Source: Vibrio sp. JC009 (GTDB lineage: Bacteria > Pseudomonadota > Gammaproteobacteria > Enterobacterales > Vibrionaceae). From it: 64,000 nt of DNA. A program made the translations under genes and the position numbers. The notes below the pieces were generated by a model. It saw only the letters and a program-made list of their open reading frames with translations, was not told the origin of the DNA and made no database searches. Positions within the stretch are counted from its first letter, which is position 1. The number at the start of each line of letters is the position of its first letter. The DNA lies in the NCBI RefSeq assembly GCF_029016485.1, contig NZ_CP092106.1, forward strand, positions 1,612,001 through 1,676,000. The letters are read 5' to 3'. Below are positions 1-8,773 of the stretch, piece after piece.

Positions 1-1
1 T

Positions 2-550
2 GTGATTGTTCCCTTTTGGACCAACTCACTGATCCGTACCTACGGATTAAAAGCGGTCATCGGCACTCAGGGCGTGTTTAATAAGGCGTTGATCGCCCTT
101 GATATTATCGACAAACCGCTTCGGATTATGTACAGCGAATCTGCGGTGATGATTGGCCTTGTTTACATTCTGCTGCCGTTTATGATTCTGCCGCTCTATT
201 CTGCGATTGAAAAACTGGACCATACTTATATTGAAGCGGCCAGAGATCTGGGCGCAAATAAGATCCAGACGTTTATCCGAGTGATTCTGCCGCTGACTAT
301 GCCGGGAATTATCGGTGGCTGCCTGCTGGTACTGCTCCCTGCCCTTGGCATGTTCTATATTTCAGACCTGCTTGGTGGAGCCAAGAATCTGCTGATCGGT
401 AACGTAATAAAAAGTCAGGTGCTAAACGCCAGAGACTGGCCATTTGGCGCAGCCACCAGTATCTCTCTTACTGTGGCAATGGCGGTGTTGCTCTATGCCT
501 ACTACAGAGCCGGGCGCATGCTAAATCGCAAAGTGGAGCTGGAATCATGA
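2..550 (+). CDS. potB: Spermidine/putrescine ABC transporter permease PotB (5' end outside window)
   Basis: This is an inner-membrane permease subunit of the polyamine ABC importer PotABCD. The visible 182 residues are the C-terminal two thirds of a protein normally near 285 residues, so the true start lies left of the window. Several hydrophobic segments are visible. The cytoplasmic EAA loop that docks on the ATPase is present (EAARDLGANKIQTF, about residues 78-91), followed by the usual hydrophobic stretch. The stop overlaps the potC start (ATGA), which indicates one operon with translational coupling. The family call is firm; only the missing 5' end is uncertain. Confidence 0.93.
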   Translation: MIVPFWTNSLIRTYGLKAVIGTQGVFNKALIALDIIDKPLRIMYSESAVMIGLVYILLPFMILPLYSAIEKLDHTYIEAARDLGANKIQTFIRVILPLTMPGIIGGCLLVLLPALGMFYISDLLGGAKNLLIGNVIKSQVLNARDWPFGAATSISLTVAMAVLLYAYYRAGRMLNRKVELES

Positions 551-1317
551 AAAAATTATTTAACTTCAGCTTTATGGGCCTGGTTTACCTGTTTTTGTAC
601 CTGCCGATTATTGTGCTGATTGCCAACTCATTTAACGCCAATAAGTTTGGCTTTAAATGGGGAGGCTTTACCACAAAATGGTATAGCGCACTGGTAAATA
701 ACGACAGTCTGATTCAGGCCGCCTGGCATTCGTTAAATATTGCTGTGTTTTCCGCAACCGCTGCAACTGTGCTGGGTAGCCTTACTGCCGTCGCCCTGTT
801 CCGCTATCAGTTCCGGGGCAAAGGTATGGTAAATGGTTTGCTGTTTATCGTGATGATGTCACCGGATATCGTAATGGCGATTTCTCTGCTGGCACTGTTT
901 CTGGTTCTTGGCGCCCAGCTTGGCTTTTTAACTCTTCTGGTTGCTCATATCACTTTTTGTCTGCCGTTTGTTGTGGTCACTGTTTACAGCCGCCTGAATG
1001 GTTTTGATGTAAAAATGCTTGAGGCGGCGAAGGATCTGGGAGCCGGTGAATGGGTCATCCTTAAGCAAATCATTTTTCCCCTGGCTAAACCTGCGGTGGC
1101 CGCAGGCTGGTTACTGAGCTTTACCCTGTCGCTGGATGATGTGATTATCAGCTCCTTCGTTACCGGGCCGACCTATGAAATACTGCCGTTAAAAATCTAT
1201 TCCATGGTTAAAGTGGGAATATCCCCAGAGGTAAATGCTCTGGCTACCGTTATGCTATTGGTTTCTCTTGTTTTGGTGATATTTTCCCAGTTTCTGGCAA
1301 GAGAAAAAATCCGATAA
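547..1317 (+). CDS. potC: Spermidine/putrescine ABC transporter permease PotC
   Basis: This is the second inner-membrane permease subunit of the polyamine importer, 256 residues as is usual for PotC. It has about six hydrophobic segments and an EAA loop (EAAKDLGAGEW, about residues 158-168), the contact for the PotA ATPase. A SLDDVIISSF segment typical of PotC follows. It starts four bases inside potB and is followed after 82 bp by potD, in the conserved order potB-potC-potD. potA should lie to the left, outside the window. Confidence 0.95.
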   Translation: MKKLFNFSFMGLVYLFLYLPIIVLIANSFNANKFGFKWGGFTTKWYSALVNNDSLIQAAWHSLNIAVFSATAATVLGSLTAVALFRYQFRGKGMVNGLLFIVMMSPDIVMAISLLALFLVLGAQLGFLTLLVAHITFCLPFVVVTVYSRLNGFDVKMLEAAKDLGAGEWVILKQIIFPLAKPAVAAGWLLSFTLSLDDVIISSFVTGPTYEILPLKIYSMVKVGISPEVNALATVMLLVSLVLVIFSQFLAREKIR

Positions 1318-1399
1318 ATACAGATAATGAATCAATTGTATTTTTGCATTAAATCATGTACATATGTGTCAACACAATTATCAGTGAGATGGAAATATC

Positions 1400-2455
1400 A
1401 TGAACAACTGGTCTAAACTTTTTGCTCGGGCTTTGGGAGTTGCAGCGGTATCCGGTGCGTTAATCTCGGCTCCTGGCTTTGCTGCCGACGAAGAGCTCTA
1501 TTTTTATAACTGGTCTGAGTATATCCCGAGTTCTGTCCTGCAGGACTTTACTAAAGAAACAGGCATCAAGGTTATCTACTCCACTTATGAGTCAAACGAA
1601 ACCATGTATGCCAAGCTGAAAACTCAGGGCAAAGGTTATGACCTTGTGGTTCCTTCTACCTATTTTGTCTCCAAAATGCGTAAAGAAGGCATGCTGCAAA
1701 AGATAGATAAGGAAAAGCTATCTCACTTTAACGATCTGGATCCAAACTATCTGGACAAATCTTTCGACCCGAGCAACGACTACTCTATTCCGTATATCTG
1801 GGGCGCAACCGGTATCGGCATTAACTCCGATATGCTCGATGCAACCAACATTCGCAGCTGGGATGACCTGTGGGATCAGAAGTGGGAAGGTCAGTTGATG
1901 ATGATGGATGACTCGCGTGAGTTTTTCCATATCGCACTGGTTAAGCTTGGTTATTCCACTAACACAACCAATCCGGATGAAATCAAAGCGGCCTATGAAG
2001 AGTTAAAGAAGCTGATGCCTAACGTTCTGGTGTTTAACTCTGATTACCCGGCTAACCCATACCTGGCAGGTGAAACACCTCTTGGTATGCTTTGGAACGG
2101 CTCAGCTTATACAGCGCGTCAGGAAGGTGCCAATATCGAAATCATCTGGCCGGAAAAAGGCACTATTTTCTGGATGGACAGCCTGTCAATTCCATCAGGT
2201 GCGGTAAACACAGAAGCGGCACATAAGATGATTGATTTCCTCCTTCGCCCGGAAAACGCTGCCAAAATCGCAGTAGAGATTGGTTACCCTACTCCGGTTA
2301 AATCTGCTTACGCCCTGCTGCCGAAAGAATTTGCAGAAGACGAAAGCATCTTCCCTCCTCAGAAAGTAATGAACTCCGGCTTCTGGCAGGATGAAGTGGG
2401 TGAAGCTGCGGTGCTTTATGAGGAGTATTTTCAGAAGCTGAAGGTGGATCAGTAA
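1400..2455 (+). CDS. potD: Periplasmic spermidine/putrescine-binding protein PotD
   Basis: This is the solute-binding protein that delivers polyamines to PotBC from the periplasm. The 351-residue product has a Sec signal peptide (hydrophobic AVSGALISAPGFA, cleavage near residue 28) and then the PotD N-terminal motif ELYFYNWSEYIPSSVL. Acidic and aromatic residues spread through the chain fit the polyamine site (for example IWGATGIGINSD and MLWNGSAYTA). GAGATGG about 7 bp before the ATG is a plausible ribosome site. The 82-bp gap after potC leaves room for a separate promoter. A Tn5-ended element lies 15 bp after the stop. Confidence 0.95.
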   Translation: MNNWSKLFARALGVAAVSGALISAPGFAADEELYFYNWSEYIPSSVLQDFTKETGIKVIYSTYESNETMYAKLKTQGKGYDLVVPSTYFVSKMRKEGMLQKIDKEKLSHFNDLDPNYLDKSFDPSNDYSIPYIWGATGIGINSDMLDATNIRSWDDLWDQKWEGQLMMMDDSREFFHIALVKLGYSTNTTNPDEIKAAYEELKKLMPNVLVFNSDYPANPYLAGETPLGMLWNGSAYTARQEGANIEIIWPEKGTIFWMDSLSIPSGAVNTEAAHKMIDFLLRPENAAKIAVEIGYPTPVKSAYALLPKEFAEDESIFPPQKVMNSGFWQDEVGEAAVLYEEYFQKLKVDQ

Positions 2456-2470
2456 GGGAAGGTACTGGGG

Positions 2471-2733
2471 CTGACTCTTATACACAAATATTAAAGTGAC
2501 CAGAGAACGGTTCTCCCCCTTGAGTGAAAAAGCCTAACTGGTTGATAAAGCTAATAGAAGGGGGAGTTAGAGGGGGTTGGTTATGCCATGCATGGTTAAA
2601 CCACCAAAACTTAAGCCCATGAGAAACAACCCCTCCCAGCCTCCCCTTCGATGTTACTTCTTCGAAAATCCGGCCTTTCGAGGCTAAGGGGAGGAGCATT
2701 CTTTGGCTTCTTAAACTTGTGTATAAGAGTCAG
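2471..2733. mobile_element. 263-bp non-coding element with Tn5/IS50-like outside ends (MITE-like)
   Basis: Both ends carry a 19-bp sequence facing inward. The right end reads CTGACTCTTATACACAAGT on the minus strand, which equals the outside end of Tn5 as I remember it. The left end differs at one base (CTGACTCTTATACACAAAT). No transposase is encoded; the short ORFs inside are not credible genes. The interior is rich in G and C runs. The 9-bp flanks (gtactgggg and cctccttcc) do not match, so no target duplication is visible. It is best read as a small element mobilised in trans by an IS4-family (IS50-like) transposase. Confidence 0.75.
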
Positions 2734-2740
2734 CCTCCTT

Positions 2741-2778
2741 CCCCATAGCCCCCCAGGACGAAGTCCGTCCCCCTAGCC
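2741..2778. repeat. REP-like repeat, copy 1
   Basis: This 38-bp segment is built around the palindrome GGACGAAGTCCGTCC, flanked by C-rich tracts ending in atagcc and ctagcc. An inverted near-copy lies at 7482-7519 after another gene. The position between gene ends and the internal dyad fit a REP-type repeat that could also act in transcript 3' ends. Confidence 0.6.
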
Positions 2779-2779
2779 C

Positions 2780-3490
2780 TTACCCAAGCAACTCCTCCAC
2801 CAGCTTCGGCACTTCCACACTCGCCTTCCCATAACGTTTTTCCTCAAACTCAGACTCAACCGCACTCGGCTCAATGTTGATTTCAATAGTATGAGCGCCA
2901 TGCATACGAGCATCGTGTACGAAGCCTGCTGCCGGGTATACCACTCCGGATGTGCCGATGGAGATAAACAGATCGGCTTTTTCTATGGCTTGATAAATGT
3001 CGCCCATTTTTAGTGGCATTTCACCAAACCAGACGATATGAGGACGCATTTGTGCGGGGATTTGGCAGCAGTGGCAAAGATCTCCGGTTAGCAGATCTTC
3101 AGTGTGATCTACCACCTGACCGGATTCGGAGCAGCGTACTTTTAAAAGTTCGCCATGCATATGGATAATATTTTTAGTGCCGCCGCGCTCATGCAGATTA
3201 TCTATGTTCTGGGTGATAACAGTGACAGAGCCATCCAGTTCAGCTTCGAGCTTACCTAAGGCGATATGGGCGGCATTTGGTCTGATCTCTTCGCTTTGCA
3301 GTTTTTTACGTCGTTGGTTGTAGAAGTTTTGCACCAGCTCCGGGTTGGCATAAAAACCTTCAGGAGTGGCAACTTCTTCAATCCGGTGATCTTCCCAAAG
3401 ACCGTCGCTCGCACGGAAGGTCTGAATGCCCGACTCTGCCGATATACCTGCACCTGTGAGTATGACGATGTTTTGATACGGAAATGACAT
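2780..3490 (-). CDS. cobB: NAD-dependent protein deacylase, class III sirtuin (CobB)
   Basis: This sirtuin removes acetyl and succinyl groups from lysines using NAD+. The 236-residue product shows GAGISAESG at the NAD site, [12 protein letters not shown] (NAD and catalytic region) and the active-site His in IIHMHGE. Cysteines in RCSESG and CHCC form the zinc site. A YNQR (YxxR) motif is typical of desuccinylating CobB-type enzymes. The open frame extends 15 codons upstream, but ATG 3490 has a good ribosome site (AAGGA) and matches the family start ([15 protein letters not shown]). It is transcribed on the minus strand downstream of the amtB terminator. Confidence 0.92.
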   Translation of the reverse strand: MSFPYQNIVILTGAGISAESGIQTFRASDGLWEDHRIEEVATPEGFYANPELVQNFYNQRRKKLQSEEIRPNAAHIALGKLEAELDGSVTVITQNIDNLHERGGTKNIIHMHGELLKVRCSESGQVVDHTEDLLTGDLCHCCQIPAQMRPHIVWFGEMPLKMGDIYQAIEKADLFISIGTSGVVYPAAGFVHDARMHGAHTIEINIEPSAVESEFEEKRYGKASVEVPKLVEELLG

Positions 3491-3579
3491 GATTATTTCC
3501 TTATAGAATGACATAACTTCATTAAAGTCTATCACTTAGGAAAAATCTGTAACAGTTGTAAGGATTTAGACCATAGTCG

Positions 3580-3606
3580 AAAAAAAAACGGCCCTCAGGC
3601 CGTTTT
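3580..3606 (-). terminator. Rho-independent terminator of amtB
   Basis: Read on the minus strand, AAAACGGCC-tgag-GGCCGTTTT runs into an uninterrupted T tract. It lies 21 bp after the amtB stop and separates amtB from cobB. Confidence 0.85.
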
Positions 3607-3627
3607 AGAAAATAATAAGTAAGAGGT

Positions 3628-4848
3628 TTACTCTTCGTTAACAGAGCTGATCTTGTGGATAGCCAGGTCAGCACCGTTATACTCATCTTCGTCAGAAAGT
3701 CTCAGCCCCGTAATTGTGTTCAGTGCGCCGTATACCGCAGCTGCACCAATCAGTGCAACGGCAATGCCCATCACTGTACCCAGGATCTGAACCGTAAGGC
3801 TAACACCGCCCAGACCGCCAAGCGCGCTCTGACCAAAGATACCTGCCGCGATACCACCCCATGCACCACAAACGCCGTGCAGAGGCCAAACACCCAGTAC
3901 GTCATCAATCTTGGTTCTGTTTTGCATAAAGGTAAACAGCCAGACAAAGAGTACGCCTGCCACTGCGCCGGTAACGAGCGCACCAAGTGGGTGCATAAGG
4001 TCAGAACCAGCACAAACAGCAACCAGGCCTGCTAACGGTCCGTTATGAATAAAGCCCGGGTCATTCTTGCCTGCAATAAGCGCAGCCAGGATACCGCCGA
4101 CCATCGCCATCAGAGAGTTCATAGCAACCAGGCCGCTAATGCCGTTAAGAGTCTGAGCAGACATCACGTTAAAGCCGAACCAGCCTACACACAGGATCCA
4201 TGCGCCCAACGCAAGGAAAGGAATGTTAGATGGCGCAAAGTTAGTGTGTTTTCCAGCACGGATACGACCACGACGCATACCCAGGAAGATAACAGCAACC
4301 AGTGCAATCCAGCCACCAACACCGTGAACCACAACAGAACCGGCAAAGTCATGGAAACCAACACCAAAGCTGCTTTCAAACCAGGACTGAACACCAAAGT
4401 TACCGTTCCAGATAATGCCTTCGAAGAAAGGATATACCAGGCCTACAGTGAAGAATGTGGCGATAAGGATTGGGTAGAAGCGCGCGCGCTCCGCAATACC
4501 ACCGGAAACGATAGCCGGGATAGCCGCTGCAAAAGTAAGTAAGAAGAAGAACTTAACCAGCTCATAGCCGTTGCCGGCAGAAAGGGTTTCTGCACTTGCA
4601 AAGAAGGTGGCGTCGTACGCGACCCAGTAGCCAATAAAGAAATAAGCAATGGCAGATACGCCAAAATCGGCAAGAATCTTAACTAATGCGTTAACCTGAT
4701 TCTTTTTACGAACGGTACCAACTTCAAGAAAGGCGAAACCGGCGTGCATCAAAAAAACCATGATTGCACCAAGTAGAAGAAATAGTGTGTCCGAACTTTG
4801 GGTCAAAGTCTGAACCGCACCGTGGACTTGTTCAAGATTGTTACTCAT
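3628..4848 (-). CDS. amtB: Ammonium channel AmtB
   Basis: This is an inner-membrane ammonium/ammonia channel. The 406-residue product has about eleven hydrophobic segments and hallmark Amt sequences: FAFLEVGTVRKKNQVNALVKI near the N terminus, DFAGSVVVHGVGGW (first conserved His) and WPLHGVCGAWGG (second conserved His). ATG 4848 is preferred to the in-frame ATG nine codons upstream because it begins the conserved MSNNLEQ and follows GGAG at suitable spacing. No glnK lies next to it, unlike the usual glnK-amtB pair, so the PII partner must be encoded elsewhere. A strong terminator follows. Confidence 0.93.
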   Translation of the reverse strand: MSNNLEQVHGAVQTLTQSSDTLFLLLGAIMVFLMHAGFAFLEVGTVRKKNQVNALVKILADFGVSAIAYFFIGYWVAYDATFFASAETLSAGNGYELVKFFFLLTFAAAIPAIVSGGIAERARFYPILIATFFTVGLVYPFFEGIIWNGNFGVQSWFESSFGVGFHDFAGSVVVHGVGGWIALVAVIFLGMRRGRIRAGKHTNFAPSNIPFLALGAWILCVGWFGFNVMSAQTLNGISGLVAMNSLMAMVGGILAALIAGKNDPGFIHNGPLAGLVAVCAGSDLMHPLGALVTGAVAGVLFVWLFTFMQNRTKIDDVLGVWPLHGVCGAWGGIAAGIFGQSALGGLGGVSLTVQILGTVMGIAVALIGAAAVYGALNTITGLRLSDEDEYNGADLAIHKISSVNEE

Positions 4849-5073
4849 TCTGTTTGCTACTCCGTTTAGGCGCACTGCGTTAGTGCGTTCTAATCATTTT
4901 TCTAACCAAAATTGGTCAATTAAATTTATAAAACGCTATTGAGCAATATGCGTACCAAAACAGAGATGAAGGAAAAATGATTAAAAAATATCGACTAACT
5001 TAATGATATTAAGTAAAAAAATAGATCTGGCAAATAGGAAGGTGTTGCTTGAGGGCAGTGATAAATACTGGGC

Positions 5074-5096
5074 AAACGCACCATGATAGTGCGTTT
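5074..5096. terminator. Hairpin between the receiver-Fis gene and amtB
   Basis: AAACGCAC-catgata-GTGCGTTT forms an 8-bp stem about 48 bp beyond the stop of the receiver-Fis gene. The T run is short on both strands, so termination is possible but not certain. A second weaker dyad (gggca...tgccc, 5112-5136) lies closer to the stop. The rest of 4849-5143 is AT-rich upstream sequence of amtB, where I see no clear promoter. Confidence 0.4.
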
Positions 5097-5143
5097 TTGC
5101 ACAAGTATGGGTGGGCATTTAGGCACCAGAAGTGCCCAATTGG

Positions 5144-5899
5144 TTACTTATCCCACTCCTTAAACTTTCTTTCCAGCGTTTTTCTGGCCACACCAAGCAT
5201 TTTTGCAGCCGCCGATTTATTACCGTCATGGTGGTTCACAACCTGAATGATATGAGCCTTTTCAACTTCTTTTAATGTCCACTCATTGGGGTAGCCTTTT
5301 GTGTTTGATTTCTCGTAAAGATCCGGAATGGAAACCGACAAGTCAGGCGTAGTGTTATGCGATGGATTTACGGAATGAGCCTGAGTGAACTCTGCACTAT
5401 TATGAATTGGTTGTTTGCTTGGAATAGATGCTGTTTGCTTCGCCAGAGCAAAACGGATTTTCTGGGCCATAATCTTAGCAGCACAGGATTGAACGGCATT
5501 GATTATCTTTTCTATACTGAATGGCTTGATGATAAAATCACAGGCTCCAACCTTCATTGCATCTATGGCGGTAGTCAGCTCTCCGTAGCTGGCCATAAAA
5601 ATAATGCAGGTATCGACACTGTTATCGCGGTTTTTCAGAGTTTCGTACCACTCAATGCCAGAACGTTCAGGAAAATCAATATCAAGCAGAACAATGTCGT
5701 AATGAGTCTGTTCGCAGAGTAATTCAGCCTGCTCTAAACCTGAAGCGGAAGACACTTGCGTAAAAAACATGTGTAGGACTCCAGATAAACTCTTACGAAC
5801 TTCTGGGTCTTTGTCGACTATTAACACAGACAAGCCTTCATAACGAATATTTGCTGTCATTTGCTCGCCGAAAGAAATAAAATTTGGTGAATCACTCAT
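5144..5899 (-). CDS. Response regulator with receiver and Fis-type DNA-binding domain
   Basis: This is a cytoplasmic DNA-binding response regulator of 251 residues. An N-terminal receiver domain (about residues 22-145) has LIVDKD, the phospho-acceptor in IVLLDIDFP and the conserved Lys in IIKPFS. A low-complexity linker rich in S, P, H and N follows. The C terminus is a Fis-type helix-turn-helix (EKAHIIQVVNHHDGNKSAAAKMLGVARKTL). There is no sigma-54 AAA+ module between them, so it is built like RegA/ActR rather than NtrC. The start is uncertain: ATG 5950, 5899 and 5860 are all in frame and none has a strong ribosome site. No histidine kinase is adjacent. Confidence 0.8.
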   Translation of the reverse strand: MSDSPNFISFGEQMTANIRYEGLSVLIVDKDPEVRKSLSGVLHMFFTQVSSASGLEQAELLCEQTHYDIVLLDIDFPERSGIEWYETLKNRDNSVDTCIIFMASYGELTTAIDAMKVGACDFIIKPFSIEKIINAVQSCAAKIMAQKIRFALAKQTASIPSKQPIHNSAEFTQAHSVNPSHNTTPDLSVSIPDLYEKSNTKGYPNEWTLKEVEKAHIIQVVNHHDGNKSAAAKMLGVARKTLERKFKEWDK

Positions 5900-6091
5900 A
5901 GCATCTGTGGTTGGAATTATTTTCCTTAATATGTGCAATGAATTGCACATCTATTTATTTCACACAGAGCTAACCTTAGCAAAAAGTTGCGCTCTGCTCT
6001 AGCATTTTGTTATGTGTTAGATTGAATATATATTTTTTTAGCATAATTGGCGATAAAGCAACCGATAAGCAGTTAACCTGGTTGAGAAGTT

Positions 6092-6685
6092 TTGAACAAT
6101 AACAAACAAAATATCGAATGGATAATACTGGCCGGAGGTCAGGCACGAAGAATGGGAGGCCATGATAAGGGCCTTGTAATGCTGGACGGAAAGCCTTTGG
6201 TGGAGCATGTTATCCATAAACTGGAGCAACAAGTCCCGTCAGTTACCATAAACGCTAACCGTAATCACGATAGTTACTCCCGCTATGCAAAAGTTTTTTC
6301 AGATCATCGCACCGGCTTTCAGGGGCCGCTTGCGGGTATTGAAATGAGTTTACAAAGCGCAGCATCAGACTGGGTAGGTTTTGTTCCCTGCGACAGCCCT
6401 AACCTGCCAGGCGATCTGGTTTCTAGGCTGACTGAATCATTAGATGACGAGACCGATGTTTATGTAGCTGTTGTGAACAATAAAGTGCAACCTGTTTTTA
6501 GTGTATGGAATAAAAAGGTGCTCCCAACCCTGACCCGCTATCTTGAAAACGGCGACAGAAAAATCATGCTGCTTTTTGAGCAGATAAATACCAGACATAT
6601 CGACTTCAGCGATCAACCCGATTGCTTTATTAACCTGAACAATCCCGAAGACCTTAGCAAATTAGGACATAATAATGACAACTAA
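6092..6685 (+). CDS. mobA: Molybdenum cofactor guanylyltransferase MobA
   Basis: MobA joins GMP to molybdopterin to make the MGD cofactor. The 197-residue product has the nucleotidyltransferase signature LAGGQARRMGGHDKGLV at its N terminus, the GPLAGI motif and the metal-binding region VPCDSPNLP. The start is a TTG preceded by GAGAAG; no upstream ATG is in frame and the length fits the family. It overlaps mobB by 11 bp, so the pair is one operon. Confidence 0.92.
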   Translation: MNNNKQNIEWIILAGGQARRMGGHDKGLVMLDGKPLVEHVIHKLEQQVPSVTINANRNHDSYSRYAKVFSDHRTGFQGPLAGIEMSLQSAASDWVGFVPCDSPNLPGDLVSRLTESLDDETDVYVAVVNNKVQPVFSVWNKKVLPTLTRYLENGDRKIMLLFEQINTRHIDFSDQPDCFINLNNPEDLSKLGHNNDN

Positions 6686-7199
6686 CTTCCCTGCTCTTCC
6701 TCTGTTAGGTTTTGCTGCCTACAGCGGAACCGGTAAAACGACTCTGCTTGAAGCAATACTCCCTCTGATCAGAAAAGAGGGAATCCGCCTTGCGGTACTA
6801 AAACACGCTCACCACGATTTTGATGTGGATAAGCCGGGCAAAGACAGTTACCGCCTGAGAAAAGCAGGCGCTGACCAAATGTTGATCGCTTCAGGGAAAA
6901 GACATGTACTGATGACAGAAACTCCCGAAGAAGAAGCCAGCTTTGAATATCTTCTGAATATGTTTGATCACTCAAAGTTGGATCTGATCCTGGTTGAAGG
7001 CTGCAAAAACCTCTCTTTCCCTAAAATTGAGCTTCACCGTGAAGCAGTAGGCAAACCCTGGCTGTATCAGGACGATACAGACATTATCGCCATTGCTGCC
7101 GATACAAAAGTAGAGAGTGAATTACCACAAATGGACATCAATGACATTGAAGGCATTGCCAAATTTGTCGTTGATTATGTAAAGAACTATAAAGGCTGA
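6675..7199 (+). CDS. mobB: Molybdopterin-guanine dinucleotide biosynthesis adaptor MobB
   Basis: This is a GTP-binding partner of MobA. The 174-residue product has a P-loop (GFAAYSGTGKTTLLEAI, residues 12-28), the conserved KHAHHDFDVDKPGKDSYR segment and LILVEGCKN, all typical of MobB. It starts inside the end of mobA and is followed after 4 bp by a small conserved gene, which suggests a three-gene transcript. Confidence 0.92.
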   Translation: MTTNFPALPLLGFAAYSGTGKTTLLEAILPLIRKEGIRLAVLKHAHHDFDVDKPGKDSYRLRKAGADQMLIASGKRHVLMTETPEEEASFEYLLNMFDHSKLDLILVEGCKNLSFPKIELHREAVGKPWLYQDDTDIIAIAADTKVESELPQMDINDIEGIAKFVVDYVKNYKG

Positions 7200-7203
7200 G
7201 AAC

Positions 7204-7467
7204 ATGGCTCGCACGATTATTTACACATATAAAAAGCAGGAAAAAACACTGACCTTTTCCTATGAGAAATACCGCACCATCCACGAAGCAGTGGCGGAAG
7301 CGGAAGGCATCGACTTAACCGAGTACCTGAAGATGGAACAGCAAATCGAAGCGGTATCAGATACAAAAGCGGTACGCGATTACCGGGATAATTATTTTAA
7401 GAAACTTGGGTTTGGGAAGATAACGTTGGCTCAGAAGGAAAATCTGGGTGTGGGGAAGAAGAAGTAG
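7204..7467 (+). CDS. Small conserved protein, DUF2960-like
   Basis: This basic 87-residue cytoplasmic protein has no signal peptide or membrane segment. The opening MARTIIYTYKKQEKTLTFSY and the motif EAVAEAEGIDL resemble DUF2960 proteins of Vibrio and Shewanella as I remember them; no function is known to me. It starts 4 bp after mobB and is probably co-transcribed with it, which does not prove a role in molybdenum cofactor synthesis. Confidence 0.75.
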   Translation: MARTIIYTYKKQEKTLTFSYEKYRTIHEAVAEAEGIDLTEYLKMEQQIEAVSDTKAVRDYRDNYFKKLGFGKITLAQKENLGVGKKK

Positions 7468-7481
7468 GTTTTTTAGGGTTT

Positions 7482-7519
7482 GGGGCTATGGGGACGGACT
7501 TCGTCCTGTGGGCTATGGG
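7482..7519. repeat. REP-like repeat, copy 2
   Basis: This segment carries GGACGGACTTCGTCCT inside ggggctatgg...gggctatggg, the inverted counterpart of the repeat at 2741-2778. The following 7520-7635 is non-coding and holds further copies of cccatagcc and of gggaaag/ctttccc tracts, so this intergenic region is a small patchwork of repeats. Confidence 0.55.
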
Positions 7520-7635
7520 AAAGTGCTTGTTGTGCGTCTTTCCCACTATTAAGGCTTGTACTTAAGTTTCAGATTCTGGGAAAGAGGTTCAGCGACCACT
7601 TTCCCAGAGCCCATAGCCTAGAACCCTATAGCCTT

Positions 7636-8544
7636 TTATTTAATATTCAGGAACGCCGCGCCGCGCACACCGCCCGAATCACCATGTTTCGCCTTGATGA
7701 TCTTCGGACACTTGGACACAGACAGAAGATACTTAGGAATTCGCTTAGGCATCTCTTCGTAAATCAGATCGTAGTTAGACAGACCGCCGCCCAATGCGAC
7801 AACGTGTGGGTCAAGTGCGGTAAACAGGTTTGCAAAGCAGATAGCCAGAAGTTCCATAAAGCGCTCAACGTGCTCTACTGCTTTCTCTTCACCTTCAGCC
7901 TGAGCTTTGATGATGTCGATAGCTTTCTTTTTCTCGCCATAGTAGTGTTCATACAGCTGTTCGAAACCACGGCCTGACAGGTAGTTGTCCAGGCAGCCTT
8001 TCTTATCACAGCCACACTCAAACAGAGGAGCGTTTTCACCCAGGTGGAACCAGGCATCAATAGGCAGACGCATATGACCAACTTCACCCGCTACGTTATT
8101 GCGGCCTGAAAAAACCTTACCTTCAAAAACGAAACCACCACCGAAACCGGTGCCAAGAATAAGGCCGGCAACGGATTTTTCGTTTTGCAGTTCTTCATCC
8201 CATGCTTCAGAAAGTGCAAAACAGTTTGCATCGTTTTCAATTTTAACGCTGCGTCCAATTTTCGCTTCAAGATCTTTACGCAATGGCTTACCTTTCGCCG
8301 CTGGTACATTAACTGTCAGCACAGTACCGTCATCAGCCGCTTCCATCCCAGGAAGGCCGATACCGATCTTGCCTTCTACCCCTAACTCAGCATCGTATTT
8401 CTCAACCAGACCAGCCAGTGTGTCGATCAGTTTCTGGTAGTCGTCACCTGGTGTAGGTACACGTTCAGTTGCAACACGCTCAAGTTTATCGTTAAACGCG
8501 CCAAACTCGATTTTTGTGCCACCAACGTCAAAACCGTAATACAT
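7636..8544 (-). CDS. nagK: N-acetyl-D-glucosamine kinase (ROK family)
   Basis: This kinase phosphorylates N-acetylglucosamine, for example from recycled peptidoglycan or chitin. The 302-residue product has the ROK ATP motif [11 protein letters not shown] at residues 4-14, the sugar-site sequence [21 protein letters not shown], and the ROK zinc motif [17 protein letters not shown]. Length and these motifs match NagK rather than fructokinase or glucokinase. A hairpin with a T tract lies just upstream of its ribosome site (8567-8581). Confidence 0.87.
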   Translation of the reverse strand: MYYGFDVGGTKIEFGAFNDKLERVATERVPTPGDDYQKLIDTLAGLVEKYDAELGVEGKIGIGLPGMEAADDGTVLTVNVPAAKGKPLRKDLEAKIGRSVKIENDANCFALSEAWDEELQNEKSVAGLILGTGFGGGFVFEGKVFSGRNNVAGEVGHMRLPIDAWFHLGENAPLFECGCDKKGCLDNYLSGRGFEQLYEHYYGEKKKAIDIIKAQAEGEEKAVEHVERFMELLAICFANLFTALDPHVVALGGGLSNYDLIYEEMPKRIPKYLLSVSKCPKIIKAKHGDSGGVRGAAFLNIK

Positions 8545-8566
8545 ATTAATTTCTCTCCATAAAAAA

Positions 8567-8581
8567 GTTCCAATCCGGAAC
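8567..8581 (-). promoter_or_regulatory. Hairpin with T tract in the nagK leader
   Basis: On the minus strand GTTCC-ggatt-GGAAC is followed by six T, about 20 nt before the nagK ATG. It could be a weak attenuator or a dyad operator. The stem is only 5 bp, so the call is tentative. Confidence 0.3.
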
Positions 8582-8773
8582 CAAAAAATAAAAAGCTATT
8601 ATCCATATCCAGAGCAGCAGAGTCCGTGATGCAATGCAAATAACGCTTTAGATTTTGGTAGTTTGCGCAAGGAATAATCACTTCCTGACGTTTATTAGGT
8701 TCTGGTTACAGACATTTTCGCCGATTGTACTTAAAGTAAGAATAATCATATCGATTTTCTGAAAGGTAGTTTT

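Noticed and set aside
2478..2699. 73-codon minus-strand ORF inside the Tn5-ended element
   Set aside because: It lies wholly within the element's repeat-like sequence, has no ribosome site and no protein-like pattern.
3655..4542. Long plus-strand ORFs opposite amtB
   Set aside because: Antisense frames of a strong channel gene; composition is unlike a protein and there is no ribosome site.
7480..7977. 165-codon plus-strand ORF after the DUF2960 gene
   Set aside because: It begins in REP-like repeats and continues antisense to nagK, with no conserved motif.
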